From: Marnyiella aurantia
Lineage (GTDB): Bacteria > Bacteroidota > Bacteroidia > Flavobacteriales > Weeksellaceae
DNA length: 64,000 nt
Assembly (NCBI RefSeq): GCF_014041915.1
Contig: NZ_CP059472.1
Coordinates: 248,001 to 312,000 of the forward strand
Direction of reading: 5' to 3'
A program made the translations under genes and the position numbers. Positions 9,202 to 17,298 of this stretch are shown piece after piece; position 1 is the stretch's first letter; the number at the start of each line of letters is the position of its first letter. The notes below the pieces were generated by a model. That model was not told where the DNA came from, did not search any database, and worked only from the letters and a program-made list of their open reading frames with translations.

Positions 9202-10920
9202 TTAAAGCTTCAGATCCGCTTTTACCTGCACAATTTTGTGCTCCAGCTGCTTCAGTTTTAAACTGAACTCCGCTTCTGAATTTACGGAATCCTTTACAGA
9301 GACATAAAACTTAATCTTTGGCTCAGTCCCCGACGGGCGAACGCAAACTTTTGTCCCATCCTCCGTATACCAAATCAGGACATTTGATTTTGGAATATCA
9401 TCCATGACGGATTTCATATCTGTAGCCACGTTGACCATGGACTGCTCCTGGAAATCCTTGATTTCGGCAACCGGCGAGCCGGCAATAGACTTTGGCGGAT
9501 TCTCGCGGAATTCACGCATCATTTCCACGATTTCTTCGGCCCCGGTTCGGCCTCTTTTCACCACGTTGATGAGCCCCTCATAGTACATCCCGATCTCTTT
9601 ATAGATCTCGATCATGTACTGGTACATTGTTTTGCCGTTGGCTTTGCACCAGGCAGCAATTTCGCATGCCAGCAAAATGGAGCCGCAGGAATCCTTGTCC
9701 CGCACGAAATCTCCGGTCATAAAACCGAAACTTTCCTCGCCACCACATATAAATTTCTCCTGACCTTCAAAATCACGGATCATCTTGCCTATCCACTTGA
9801 AACCGGTAAGTCCTACTTTGCAGTCTACACCGAATTTTTCGGCTACATCAAAAAAGACATCTGAAGTTACGATGGTGGAACCGATGAATTCCTTACCTGT
9901 GATCCTGCCCGCTTTCTGCCATTGATCAAGGATGTAATAGGTCAGGATAGTATTACACTGATTTCCGTTCAGCAGCTGCATCTCGCCGTCCAGGTTGCGG
10001 ACCGCGATGCCAAGTCTGTCGCCATCCGGATCGGTACCGATCACGATATCGCCGTTGGTGATGCGCGCCAGGTCCATTGCCATTTCGAGTGCCGCAGGTT
10101 CTTCCGGATTCGGGGAAGCCACTGTGGGGAAGTTTCCGCTTGGTATCATCTGTTCCTTTACAAGGTCAATTTTGGTGAATCCGGCCTTCTTCAAAGCTTG
10201 AGGAACAGTGGTATACGTGGTGCCATGGATGGAGGTGAAAACGATATTCAGATTATCGTAACCTGTTTTATCCTCCTGGTAAAGCGAGTTTTCAATACAG
10301 GCGTCGATATAGACAGCATCCTGCTCCTCTCCTATCCACTCAATAAGTTCATCATTTCCGGTAAACTTAATCTCCTCAAATTTCACTGCGTAAACTTCTT
10401 TGATAATGGCCGCATCATGTGGTGGAACAATCTGCGCACCGTCGTTCCAGTACACTTTATAACCGTTATACTCCGGTGGATTGTGTGAGGCAGTGAGTAC
10501 GATTCCGGCATTGCATTTTTTATCGCGCACCGTGAACGAAAGTTCGGGTGTCGGGCGGTGTTCTTTAAAAAGCAGAACTTTGATACCGTTGGCCGTGAGT
10601 ACATCGGCGCACATCTTTCCGAATTCTTTGGAATTATTGCGCACATCATAGGCGATTGCGACTTTTATTTCCTCACCTGCAAACTGTGAATTAAGATAAT
10701 TGGCAAGTCCCTGCGTGGCCTGACCAAGCGTATAACGGTTCAAACGGTTGGTGCCCACACCCATAATACCGCGCATGCCACCGGTCCCGAATTCGAGTTC
10801 GCGGTAAAAGGAGTCTTCAAGTTCGTCCGGATTTCCGGCAATCCACTGTTTAATGATTGATTTGGTATCGTCGTCAAAAGTATCGGTAAGCCAGAGCTGT
10901 GCTTTTTCTAATGTGGTCAT
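9202..10920 (-). CDS. Phosphoglucomutase / phosphomannomutase family (alpha-D-phosphohexomutase)
   Basis: This 572-residue cytosolic enzyme interconverts hexose 1- and 6-phosphates. It shows the four family signatures: GTGGMRGIMGVG near the N-terminus, TASHNPPEYNGYKVYW at 143-158 with the phosphoserine at 145, the metal loop GTDPDGDRLGIAV, and the sugar and phosphate loops CGGEESFGF and VRPSGTEPKIKFY. Length and architecture match the PgcA/PGM2 branch common in Firmicutes and Bacteroidetes. Whether glucose or mannose is preferred is not decidable from sequence alone. It lies upstream of kdsB. Confidence 0.92.
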   Translation of the reverse strand: MTTLEKAQLWLTDTFDDDTKSIIKQWIAGNPDELEDSFYRELEFGTGGMRGIMGVGTNRLNRYTLGQATQGLANYLNSQFAGEEIKVAIAYDVRNNSKEFGKMCADVLTANGIKVLLFKEHRPTPELSFTVRDKKCNAGIVLTASHNPPEYNGYKVYWNDGAQIVPPHDAAIIKEVYAVKFEEIKFTGNDELIEWIGEEQDAVYIDACIENSLYQEDKTGYDNLNIVFTSIHGTTYTTVPQALKKAGFTKIDLVKEQMIPSGNFPTVASPNPEEPAALEMAMDLARITNGDIVIGTDPDGDRLGIAVRNLDGEMQLLNGNQCNTILTYYILDQWQKAGRITGKEFIGSTIVTSDVFFDVAEKFGVDCKVGLTGFKWIGKMIRDFEGQEKFICGGEESFGFMTGDFVRDKDSCGSILLACEIAAWCKANGKTMYQYMIEIYKEIGMYYEGLINVVKRGRTGAEEIVEMMREFRENPPKSIAGSPVAEIKDFQEQSMVNVATDMKSVMDDIPKSNVLIWYTEDGTKVCVRPSGTEPKIKFYVSVKDSVNSEAEFSLKLKQLEHKIVQVKADLKL

Positions 10921-10963
10921 TATTTTTTGTGTTTATGGTTATGAATGATGAGAGTTGAAGGCT

Positions 10964-11419
10964 GGAAGATGGAAGCGGGAAGTCGGGATTCATTTCCTAC
11001 CCGAAAACTACACCCCTATTTCAGTTGGTTTCTGAATGCTACAATTTGGTTCATCAGGTTAAAAATTTGATTGTATAAATTAATAAATTTTTCGTCATTT
11101 ATATACGTTCTCCTATTTGCTTTATAGAGACAGGTTAGCACTTCACCAAGCGAACGTATGGCACATCCTAAAAACTTTCGGAATTCAGCCGCCGACTGTA
11201 AAATAGAACCATCGGAAATATTTAAAGCAATAGAATCTGCCGCGGTGCATATTTGAGATGACAGATTATAGATTTCTTTTTTGGGTAAAGCTTCCTACAG
11301 CTGATTGATTTCTTCTCCTAAATCCATTGTTTTCTGCCAAATAATTAATTTGTCAAATTTAAAACTCATGGTTTAAGGTTAGACCGTTATTTTCTTCCTT
11401 CTCTCTACTTCCATCTTCC
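10964..11419. repeat. 12-bp inverted repeats flanking the four-helix-bundle pseudogene
   Basis: GGAAGATGGAAG at 10964-10975 and its exact reverse complement CTTCCATCTTCC at 11408-11419 bracket the pseudogene at 11016-11369. Both copies sit in similar purine- or pyrimidine-rich low-complexity sequence. The gene-free interval 10921-11429 otherwise holds only the pseudogene. Confidence 0.65.
11016..11369 (-). pseudogene. Four-helix-bundle protein (23S rRNA intervening-sequence family), broken by a premature stop
   Basis: Reading the minus strand from the ATG at 11369 gives MSFKFDKLIIWQKTMDLGEE, which matches the start of the S23/IVP four-helix-bundle family. Codon 25 is TAG (11297-11295). The same frame then continues without further stops through KKEIYNLSSQI, the family core ADSIALNISDGS, AEFRKFLGCAIRSLGE and FNLMNQIVAFRNQLK, and ends at TAG 11016-11018. 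The full length would be about 117 residues, the normal family size, so a single nonsense change is the only visible lesion. The family was first seen inside 23S rRNA insertions and is scattered singly in Bacteroidetes genomes; its function is not known. Flanking inverted repeats suggest past mobility. Confidence 0.85.
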
Positions 11420-11429
11420 TTGCTCCATT

Positions 11430-12131
11430 CTACTCCAGCACTTTATTCTGCACATTTGCCGTTTTGTCAATTTTAAATGCACGGATAGGATCGTTATAGT
11501 AAAGAAACTTGGCTGTATGGCCTATTTTTCCTTTCAGCGAATCCTTAACATTTACTTCAGCATAATTTCCGTTCCGCGAGTCAATATTCAGGTTTGTAAT
11601 CATCCAGTATGGGGCGATCAGATTGGCTGTATCAGCAATTTTTATCACCGCGTCGCGCGTTTTACCCTGAAAATTGGCGCGGCTGGTATTCCGCAAATCA
11701 ATTTCAGCGCGGCGGGTATTTACAGAGCCGATAAATTTAGCATTATCTTTTAGGTTAAGCCGGAAATTGTCGGTTTTAATCTCGCTGGAAAGGGTCATTT
11801 CAGCAGAATCTGCAATTGCGATTTTCTCCGGGCTGTATTTGGAGTAAATGTTTATATTGTAAAAATCCACTCCCTGAGTCTCCCTTTTCTCCTCGATGAA
11901 AAGCGTCTTATCTTTTACGTTGATTCGCAGATTGTCCAGGATATTCGGATAGGTTTCCACATTCACAAAATTATCCGGCGACCGAAGATAGAACACCCGA
12001 AACTTCCCCTTCAGTTCTAATCTTGTGAACTCTTCCACCTTAATATCACGGCTTTCAATATCCCCTTTTGGCGAAATCTTTCCACAGGAAAGCAGGCCGA
12101 GCAGCAAAAGTATAAAAAAACAGTGTTTCAT
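11430..12131 (-). CDS. GIN-domain (DUF2807) lipoprotein
   Basis: The 233-residue precursor begins with a lipoprotein signal peptide whose lipobox LLSC places the lipidated Cys at about 16. The mature chain is a repetitive beta-helix-like series (VEEFTRLELKGKFRVFYL, IAIADSAEMTLSSEI, NLKDNAKFIGSV, RNTSRANFQGKT, DSRNGNYAEVNV), which is the pattern of the head GIN domain found in Bacteroidetes surface or periplasmic proteins. Its role is unknown; the alternative label of auto-transporter adhesin head domain is only a domain name. It follows the glycosyltransferase gene by 24 bp on the same strand, so co-transcription is likely. Confidence 0.75.
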   Translation of the reverse strand: MKHCFFILLLLGLLSCGKISPKGDIESRDIKVEEFTRLELKGKFRVFYLRSPDNFVNVETYPNILDNLRINVKDKTLFIEEKRETQGVDFYNINIYSKYSPEKIAIADSAEMTLSSEIKTDNFRLNLKDNAKFIGSVNTRRAEIDLRNTSRANFQGKTRDAVIKIADTANLIAPYWMITNLNIDSRNGNYAEVNVKDSLKGKIGHTAKFLYYNDPIRAFKIDKTANVQNKVLE

Positions 12132-12155
12132 TTTACAGGTTTCTTTTACAGTACA

Positions 12156-13106
12156 TTACAATACTTCGTCTATATGATAATGTTTATTGTCGCGCGTAGT
12201 TCTTATAATCATTTCGCCCAGGAAGCCCGCGATAAACAGCAGTGAGCCCATAATCATCATTGTAAGTGCGATAAAGAACCACGCATTGTCAGTCAGAAGA
12301 TGACCGTAAATTCCGCGTGACACATCAATAAGTTTGGAAACTCCCAGCCACAGAGCGGACAGGAATCCGATGATGAACATTACGGTACCTACCGCACCGA
12401 AGAAGTGCATTGGTCTGCCGCCGAAACGGCTTACGAACCAAAGGGTAATCAAATCCAGAAAGCCGCGTACGAAACGTTCAGTCCCGAACTTGGAGGTGCC
12501 ATAAGGTCTGGCCTGGTGCTGAACTTCTTTCTCCGTGATCCTGCGGAAACCCGCATTAGCGGCCAGCACCGGGATATAGCGGTGCATATCGCCATAAACG
12601 TCAATGGATTTTACAACCTGCTTTTTATACGCTTTAAGGCCGCAGTTAAAATCGTGAAGCTCTACGCCGGAAACTTTTCTGGCAGCTGAATTGAAAAGTT
12701 TAGAAGGCAGATTTTTGGTCATCACATTGTCAAACCTTTTCTTTTTCCAGCCTGAAACTATATCGTAATCCTCCTCTTTCACCATCTGATAAAGCTCGGG
12801 AATCTCCTCCGGGAAATCCTGCAGATCCGCATCCATGGTGATGATCACGTCGCCGTGAGCTCTTTCGAAGGCGGCGTGCAGCGCCTGGGATTTGCCGTAA
12901 TTACGCGAAAACCGGATTGCATTGATCTGGGGATGCTGTACTTTCAGGTTTTCTATAATGCTCCAGGACAGGTCGGTACTGCCATCGTCTACAAACCAAA
13001 CTTCATAGGTCAGGTTCGCGCCTCTGCATACTGTATCAATTCTGGAAAAAAGTTCTTCCAGGGATTCCTCTTCATTTAGTAAGGGGATGATGATGGATAA
13101 ATTCAT
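12156..13106 (-). CDS. Family 2 glycosyltransferase with two C-terminal membrane helices (DPM1/ArnC-like)
   Basis: The 316-residue protein starts MNLSIIIPLLNEEESLEEL, the GT2 N-terminus. It contains VDDGSTDLSW near 40 and DADLQDFPEEIPEL near 92 (the nucleotide-sugar and DxD-like aspartates). Two hydrophobic helices follow, about residues 235-260 and 275-300. This is the plan of dolichyl/undecaprenyl-phosphate sugar transferases (DPM1, ArnC, GtrB). It would move a sugar from a nucleotide donor to a lipid-phosphate carrier at the inner membrane. Donor and acceptor are not identifiable. It sits between the GIN lipoprotein and the DUF4199 gene on the same strand. Confidence 0.85.
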   Translation of the reverse strand: MNLSIIIPLLNEEESLEELFSRIDTVCRGANLTYEVWFVDDGSTDLSWSIIENLKVQHPQINAIRFSRNYGKSQALHAAFERAHGDVIITMDADLQDFPEEIPELYQMVKEEDYDIVSGWKKKRFDNVMTKNLPSKLFNSAARKVSGVELHDFNCGLKAYKKQVVKSIDVYGDMHRYIPVLAANAGFRRITEKEVQHQARPYGTSKFGTERFVRGFLDLITLWFVSRFGGRPMHFFGAVGTVMFIIGFLSALWLGVSKLIDVSRGIYGHLLTDNAWFFIALTMMIMGSLLFIAGFLGEMIIRTTRDNKHYHIDEVL

Positions 13107-13129
13107 TGGGTTGAATAAAATGGAATATA

Positions 13130-13705
13130 TTATTTAGTGGTTCTGCCCCGGAAAAATGCTCCGAAAAACAGCGATAAAATTAAGTAAAAAATAAGGATTG
13201 CCGCAAAGTAGGACGAAAATAGCCTGAAGGTAAGCATGTCTTTATCCTTTACGCGTTCCGGTTCAAAACTCTGGATTCGCTGTCGGTACTTAATCTCCAG
13301 TTCTTCAATGTCTTCCTTCTTTGCCAACACCTGTTTGGCAGACTCATATTCTTTGTTCAGTTCAGCTTTCTGGCGTTCCACGTACTGATAGTTCAAAAGG
13401 TCTTTGGCATCGCTATCTACAAAGTTCAGGAATACAAACATAGATACTACAGACAGAAATCCGCCCACAAACATGGGTGTAAAAGCTTTGCTGAAGGCAT
13501 CTTTAAAAGAAATTATGCCTTTCGATTTCCAGTAGCTGTTCACCGACAGATAAGCAAAGACACAGTACAGCAACGGAAGTACAAACGCATTGGCTATGAG
13601 GCTGTTGTTAAAGTAGTCTACTCCGCTAATAAAGTAAATGGCGAAGAAAATCAACATGGTGATAACGTAGAGAATGATACCCAGGGTAACAGGATTTTTG
13701 GACAT
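13130..13705 (-). CDS. DUF4199 family membrane protein
   Basis: From the ATG at 13705 the protein has 191 residues. It has N-terminal hydrophobic helices (about residues 5-25 and 36-52), a third around 80-98, a charged coiled-coil-like loop rich in Glu and Lys (about 105-150), and a last helix before the C-terminal GRTTK. This topology is typical of DUF4199, a family seen mostly in Bacteroidetes and of unknown function. The open frame could run to 13807, but that extension would lie across the SRP RNA gene and its promoter, so the shorter start is preferred. It may be co-transcribed with the glycosyltransferase 23 bp downstream. Confidence 0.75.
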   Translation of the reverse strand: MSKNPVTLGIILYVITMLIFFAIYFISGVDYFNNSLIANAFVLPLLYCVFAYLSVNSYWKSKGIISFKDAFSKAFTPMFVGGFLSVVSMFVFLNFVDSDAKDLLNYQYVERQKAELNKEYESAKQVLAKKEDIEELEIKYRQRIQSFEPERVKDKDMLTFRLFSSYFAAILIFYLILSLFFGAFFRGRTTK

Positions 13706-13720
13706 AAATTGAATTAAAGT

Positions 13721-13749
13721 TTGAAGTTTTGTAAAAATTTGTATATTTG
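13721..13749 (+). promoter_or_regulatory. Promoter of the SRP RNA gene
   Basis: A perfect -7 element TATATTTG at 13742-13749 has TTG at 13721-13723 with an 18-bp spacer, as expected for the Flavobacteriia primary sigma factor. It lies just upstream of the RNA 5' end. Confidence 0.75.
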
Positions 13750-13753
13750 CACC

Positions 13754-13846
13754 GGCAAGTCCTACACAACCAGCTCCTGTGAATCCTCCAGGGTGGGAAC
13801 GCAGCAAAGGTAAACGGTTGTAGCGGTGTGATGTAGATCGCTTGCC
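13754..13846 (+). ncRNA. ffs: Signal recognition particle RNA, small bacterial type (4.5S)
   Basis: About 93 nt form one long hairpin. GGCAAG at the 5' end pairs with CTTGCC at the 3' end, CTAC..AACC pairs with GGTTGTAG, and the tip holds CCTCCAGGGTGGGAACGCAG followed by CAAAGG, which is the conserved domain IV Ffh-binding loop (GGGAACGCAGCA). A seven-T run starts two bases after the last stem and serves as terminator. A well-formed promoter lies directly upstream. This RNA and Ffh target nascent membrane proteins to the Sec machinery. The exact ends are inferred from stem pairing. Confidence 0.88.
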
Positions 13847-13852
13847 ATTTTT

Positions 13853-14539
13853 TTATTTCCTGATTTCAAGGATTTCGCCAAGTTTTGGCAGTACCAACTC
13901 CACTCCCCTTTCCTTAAACTTCATATCAGCGGCCTTATGGTCAATTTTGATAGGTTCAAAAGTGTCGAAATGACATCCGATCACCTTTGGTGTTTTAATC
14001 AATTCAGCGGCTGCAAAGGCTGCTTTTTCTGCACACACTGTATAGTGGCCACCGATGGGCAGGACAGCCAGATCGATTTTACCAAAAAACCTCGGCAGGA
14101 TTTCCATTTCAGCAGAAATGCCTGTATCGCCGGCAAAATAGATTGTTATATCTGATGTTTTCAGCATATAACCTGCCGGTTCGCCACCATATCTTCCGTC
14201 GGGGAAAGAACTGGTGTGACTGGCCGGAACCATAGAAATTTCAAGATCTTCAATTTTTGTAGTTCCGCCGAAATTCATGTCGATGGATTGCGGATGCTCA
14301 TAATAAGCACAGATTTCAGGTTGCCCAATAAGTTTTGCGTCCGGGTGATGATGAAGAACCTCCTTCACATCGGCTGTGTGATCGCCATGGGCATGCGTGA
14401 TTAATACGTAGTCGATGGTCTGTGCTTCCAAATCGAAGCCGGATTCAGCTTTGCCGAAATTGTAAAAAGGGTCGCTCAGGATATTCTTGCCTTTGTGGCT
14501 GAACAGAAAACAGTTCTGTCCGAGGTACTGAATTTTCAT
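13853..14539 (-). CDS. UPF0173 metal-dependent hydrolase (metallo-beta-lactamase fold)
   Basis: The 228-residue cytosolic protein has the beta-lactamase-like start MKIQYLGQNCFLF, and a metal-binding motif THAHGDHTAD near 49-58 (HxHxDH). Further metal ligands appear in VPASHTS, YFAGDTG and the late GCHFDTFEPI. This order matches UPF0173/UlaG-like hydrolases. The substrate is unknown, and related proteins act on lactones, nucleotides or RNA. The coding region ends just beside the convergent SRP RNA T-run. Confidence 0.85.
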   Translation of the reverse strand: MKIQYLGQNCFLFSHKGKNILSDPFYNFGKAESGFDLEAQTIDYVLITHAHGDHTADVKEVLHHHPDAKLIGQPEICAYYEHPQSIDMNFGGTTKIEDLEISMVPASHTSSFPDGRYGGEPAGYMLKTSDITIYFAGDTGISAEMEILPRFFGKIDLAVLPIGGHYTVCAEKAAFAAAELIKTPKVIGCHFDTFEPIKIDHKAADMKFKERGVELVLPKLGEILEIRK

Positions 14540-14595
14540 TTCTATATGTTTTGTAGTTTGGTTAATAAAATTTTATCGGTATATCTTTTAATTAG

Positions 14596-14718
14596 GGGGC
14601 GCTCCTACGGAGCGCCCCGCATCTTACCATGTTTCTCCCGCTACACAGATAGCGTTCCTACGGAACGCGTTGCATCATATTTCCCCGCTGCTACTAAGGT
14701 AGCGCTCCTACGGAGTGC
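14596..14718. repeat. Three palindromic repeats with core CTCCTACGGAG
   Basis: Three hairpins share the TAC loop. The first is a 10-bp stem at 14596-14618 (GGGGCGCTCC/GGAGCGCCCC), the second a 7-bp stem at 14652-14668 (GCGTTCC/GGAACGC), and the third a 7-bp stem at 14702-14718 with one wobble. Loop centres are 53 and 50 bp apart, and the spacers share CCCGCT and TAGCG words. A compensatory change (GCGCTCC to GCGTTCC with GGAGCGC to GGAACGC) supports selection or copying of the hairpin. They fill most of the gene-free interval 14540-14821. Confidence 0.8.
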
Positions 14719-14821
14719 CCTACTTAACTTTTTATCTGCAGCTGCAAAGATACTGTTGCTACAAGACGTCATTTGTGATTATAACGCTTGATCTCAAGCA
14801 TTTTATTTATCTTTATTGCGC

Positions 14822-15751
14822 TTAAAAATAATTAAGTCCGAATGCGATCAGAATACTCATGACCAGCGTAAGGATTCCGATCTGTTTAAGGAACGGATCC
14901 AGTTCCTTGGGGTCTTTTACCTGCATTATTCTTCTCCTCAGCGCCATCATGGGGAACATCAGGATAAAGAATATATAAGCATAATAATTACCACGGTTCT
15001 GCAGTTCGTTCATCATCATAAATACTAAAACAAGCAGTAAAGGCAGTTGCAGCAGGATGATCTCATATACCATGGCGTATCTGAAACCCATCCTTAGTGC
15101 CAGTGTTTTCTTACCGCTTAACGCGTCACTTTCCATATCGCGCATATTGTTCAGGTTAAGCACGGCCGCGCTCAGCATTCCGATGGCTGTGGCCGGCAGA
15201 AGCATGTCCCAGTGGAAGGTTTTGGTAAACAGGAAGTAACTTCCGCATACTGCCACGAGTCCAAAGAAAACAAACACGAACAGGTCGCCTAGACCCAGAT
15301 AGCCATAAGGTTTCCTGCCGACTGTATATCCTACAGCTGCCAGAATACAGGTAATTCCGAGAGCTACAAAGATGTAGAATTCATTCATCAGATTCTCCCT
15401 GAAGAAGGCCAGATATAGAAGCACCACAGTTGCAGACAAGGAAAGTACGGCGAAAAGGATCACTGCATTCCGCATTTGCTGCGCGGTTATCCGGCCGGAA
15501 GCTACTGCCCGCTGCTCAGCTTCATCGGCACGAAGTGCATCAGTACCTTTTATGCCGTCGCCATAATCATTGGCAAAATTGGAAAGGACCTGATACAATA
15601 GGGTTACCAGCATTGCCAAAGCAAAAATCCGCCAGTCCCAGGTACCTCCCTGCTCCAGAATCCGCCATCTGGCGATGAATGAGCCTACAATAATCCCGCT
15701 CATCGAAAGTGGCAGTGTACGGAGCCTCGCGGCTTTTATCCAGTCAGTCAT
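14822..15751 (-). CDS. menA: 1,4-dihydroxy-2-naphthoate polyprenyltransferase
   Basis: This integral membrane UbiA-family enzyme attaches the polyprenyl chain to dihydroxynaphthoate in menaquinone synthesis. The 309 residues contain about eight or nine hydrophobic helices. The first Asp-rich motif is NFANDYGDGIKGTD, and the second conserved region is NNMRDMESDALSGKKTLALR. The N-terminus IKAARLRTLPLSMSGI is typical of MenA. It is on the same strand as menB, with the two PH-domain genes between them. Confidence 0.93.
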   Translation of the reverse strand: MTDWIKAARLRTLPLSMSGIIVGSFIARWRILEQGGTWDWRIFALAMLVTLLYQVLSNFANDYGDGIKGTDALRADEAEQRAVASGRITAQQMRNAVILFAVLSLSATVVLLYLAFFRENLMNEFYIFVALGITCILAAVGYTVGRKPYGYLGLGDLFVFVFFGLVAVCGSYFLFTKTFHWDMLLPATAIGMLSAAVLNLNNMRDMESDALSGKKTLALRMGFRYAMVYEIILLQLPLLLVLVFMMMNELQNRGNYYAYIFFILMFPMMALRRRIMQVKDPKELDPFLKQIGILTLVMSILIAFGLNYF

Positions 15752-15786
15752 ATACTATCTTTAATTCTAATTACTATTTTTCGGAA

Positions 15787-17298
15787 TCACATCCAGCTTT
15801 TTTCAGAACTTTCTACCTTATACAGGCTGTGATTAACCAGTTTGCGAAGTTTACTGTAACCCGCACTGCGGAAAGTTACTTTTCCGCCCGCTGTAAAGAA
15901 CGTTGCAGATCCCAGATCACTTTTGTTCTGCCAGAAATACTGCTTCAGCTTTATTGCCTGAATTTTCTCGGTTTCAATCGTTTTTTTCTGAATATCCCAT
16001 ATCCCGGACTGTACCGAAATAAAGTCCTCGTTGTAATACAGCCGGCTGTTCCGGAAAGCCATAATCAGCAATACTTCTGCGACCACGGCATAAATGGCCA
16101 CAAGACCTATATAAGATTCGTCCAGTCGTCCCGTCATAAATAGCAGAGTTATCGGTATTACAACAAAACTCAGGTTTCCCCCTATAAGCTTACGGAAATC
16201 AGGCTTCAGTGAGTTGCTGAAATGTGGAATCCGGGTCCAGACAAAGTTGAGGATATCCTCCTTTTCCCTGCTGCTGCAGCCCGGAATGGTGTTATAACTG
16301 TCTTTATTATTTTCATCGCCCGATATCTGACTGATCCGAAGTTGCAGAACATTTACTTTTTTCTGCAGAAAGTTCTGTATTTCAGTGACCATCTGTACTT
16401 TACTTCTGCTGATAAGTGCATTTTTAGTACTCAGTAAGCCATATTCAAGTGATAGACGCTCTTCACCTTTGGTGATTCTCATGCCGAAATAAATGACCAG
16501 GTTCACCACAAGGTTTACAATGATACCCAGTATAAAAAAAACAGCAACCAGCATAAAAATTCCAAGCACCGGGACCTGATGAAGTAAAGCCGTCTTTACA
16601 TGATCTGCTCCGTTGTTAACGATGTACTCTTCAATTGACTGCTCACGTATAAACTCCAAAGCGTTCTGACCAACATAGATGGCAATACCTACAAGGCCAA
16701 GGAAACTTTTAAGATAATTAGCGGTCAGTCCGTACTTGATCAGGGATGCCATTGATATGGTAATGCGTTCGGTCACCTTTTTATTAAAAACAGCTCCCGG
16801 CGCAGGTTCAGTGCTCAATAAAGTAGCTGTTTGGTGATCCATAAGGTATTCCTTCAGTTCACGCGCATTTTCAAGTGAAATAGCATTTACGGTAACCTCT
16901 TTTTTATCACTTCCCGGACTGTCCACCTCCAGCTTATAAATATTCAGCAGGCGGTGAATTAAAGGTTGATTGATATTAACTTCCTGAATCTTATTTTTTT
17001 CAATGCTGACTTTTTTCCGGTTGATAATGCCGCTGCTGATAACCAGCTCACCGCTCTTCTCATTGATGAAGTAAGAAAAATTTCTGTACTGAAGATAAGC
17101 CACCAGCGACATCACCAGAAAAACGGTAATTGTACCCGCTATATAAAAAACGAGGCTGCCCGGATTTTTATCACGGATGAAGAAAAGTACATATAAAGGC
17201 CATGCGGCCTTCAGGAATTTCCCGAAGTTGATGAGCGTAAGCAGAAGGATTCCGATCTTAGACTGCCGGCGGGGAATGCTAAACGGGATGTTCGTCAT
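15787..17298 (-). CDS. PH-domain membrane protein, YdbT-like (bPH2 repeats)
   Basis: The 503-residue protein carries several pairs of hydrophobic helices, each followed by a bacterial PH-like (bPH2, YdbS/YdbT) segment. Signatures are YFINEKSGELVISSGIINRK, KKVSIEKNKIQEVNINQPL and, near the C-terminus, IWDIQKKTIETEKIQAIKL. It is thus an inner-membrane protein with cytoplasmic PH domains. Function is not known; in Bacillus, related proteins help export or protect against certain bacteriocins. Its start overlaps the 3' end of the next bPH2 gene by 20 bp, so the two are translationally linked and probably form one complex. Confidence 0.8.
   Translation of the reverse strand: MTNIPFSIPRRQSKIGILLLTLINFGKFLKAAWPLYVLFFIRDKNPGSLVFYIAGTITVFLVMSLVAYLQYRNFSYFINEKSGELVISSGIINRKKVSIEKNKIQEVNINQPLIHRLLNIYKLEVDSPGSDKKEVTVNAISLENARELKEYLMDHQTATLLSTEPAPGAVFNKKVTERITISMASLIKYGLTANYLKSFLGLVGIAIYVGQNALEFIREQSIEEYIVNNGADHVKTALLHQVPVLGIFMLVAVFFILGIIVNLVVNLVIYFGMRITKGEERLSLEYGLLSTKNALISRSKVQMVTEIQNFLQKKVNVLQLRISQISGDENNKDSYNTIPGCSSREKEDILNFVWTRIPHFSNSLKPDFRKLIGGNLSFVVIPITLLFMTGRLDESYIGLVAIYAVVAEVLLIMAFRNSRLYYNEDFISVQSGIWDIQKKTIETEKIQAIKLKQYFWQNKSDLGSATFFTAGGKVTFRSAGYSKLRKLVNHSLYKVESSEKSWM

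Noticed and set aside
9922-10488. 188-residue open frame on the plus strand inside the phosphohexomutase gene
   Set aside because: Antisense to a gene with all family motifs; the translation has no recognisable domain.
13706-13807. Longer N-terminus for the DUF4199 protein
   Set aside because: The extension would be translated across the SRP RNA gene and its promoter, and it is not hydrophobic or conserved-looking; the start at 13705 is better.
14596-14718. CRISPR array
   Set aside because: Only three palindromic units occur with unequal arm sequence, spacers share words with each other, and no cas gene is near.
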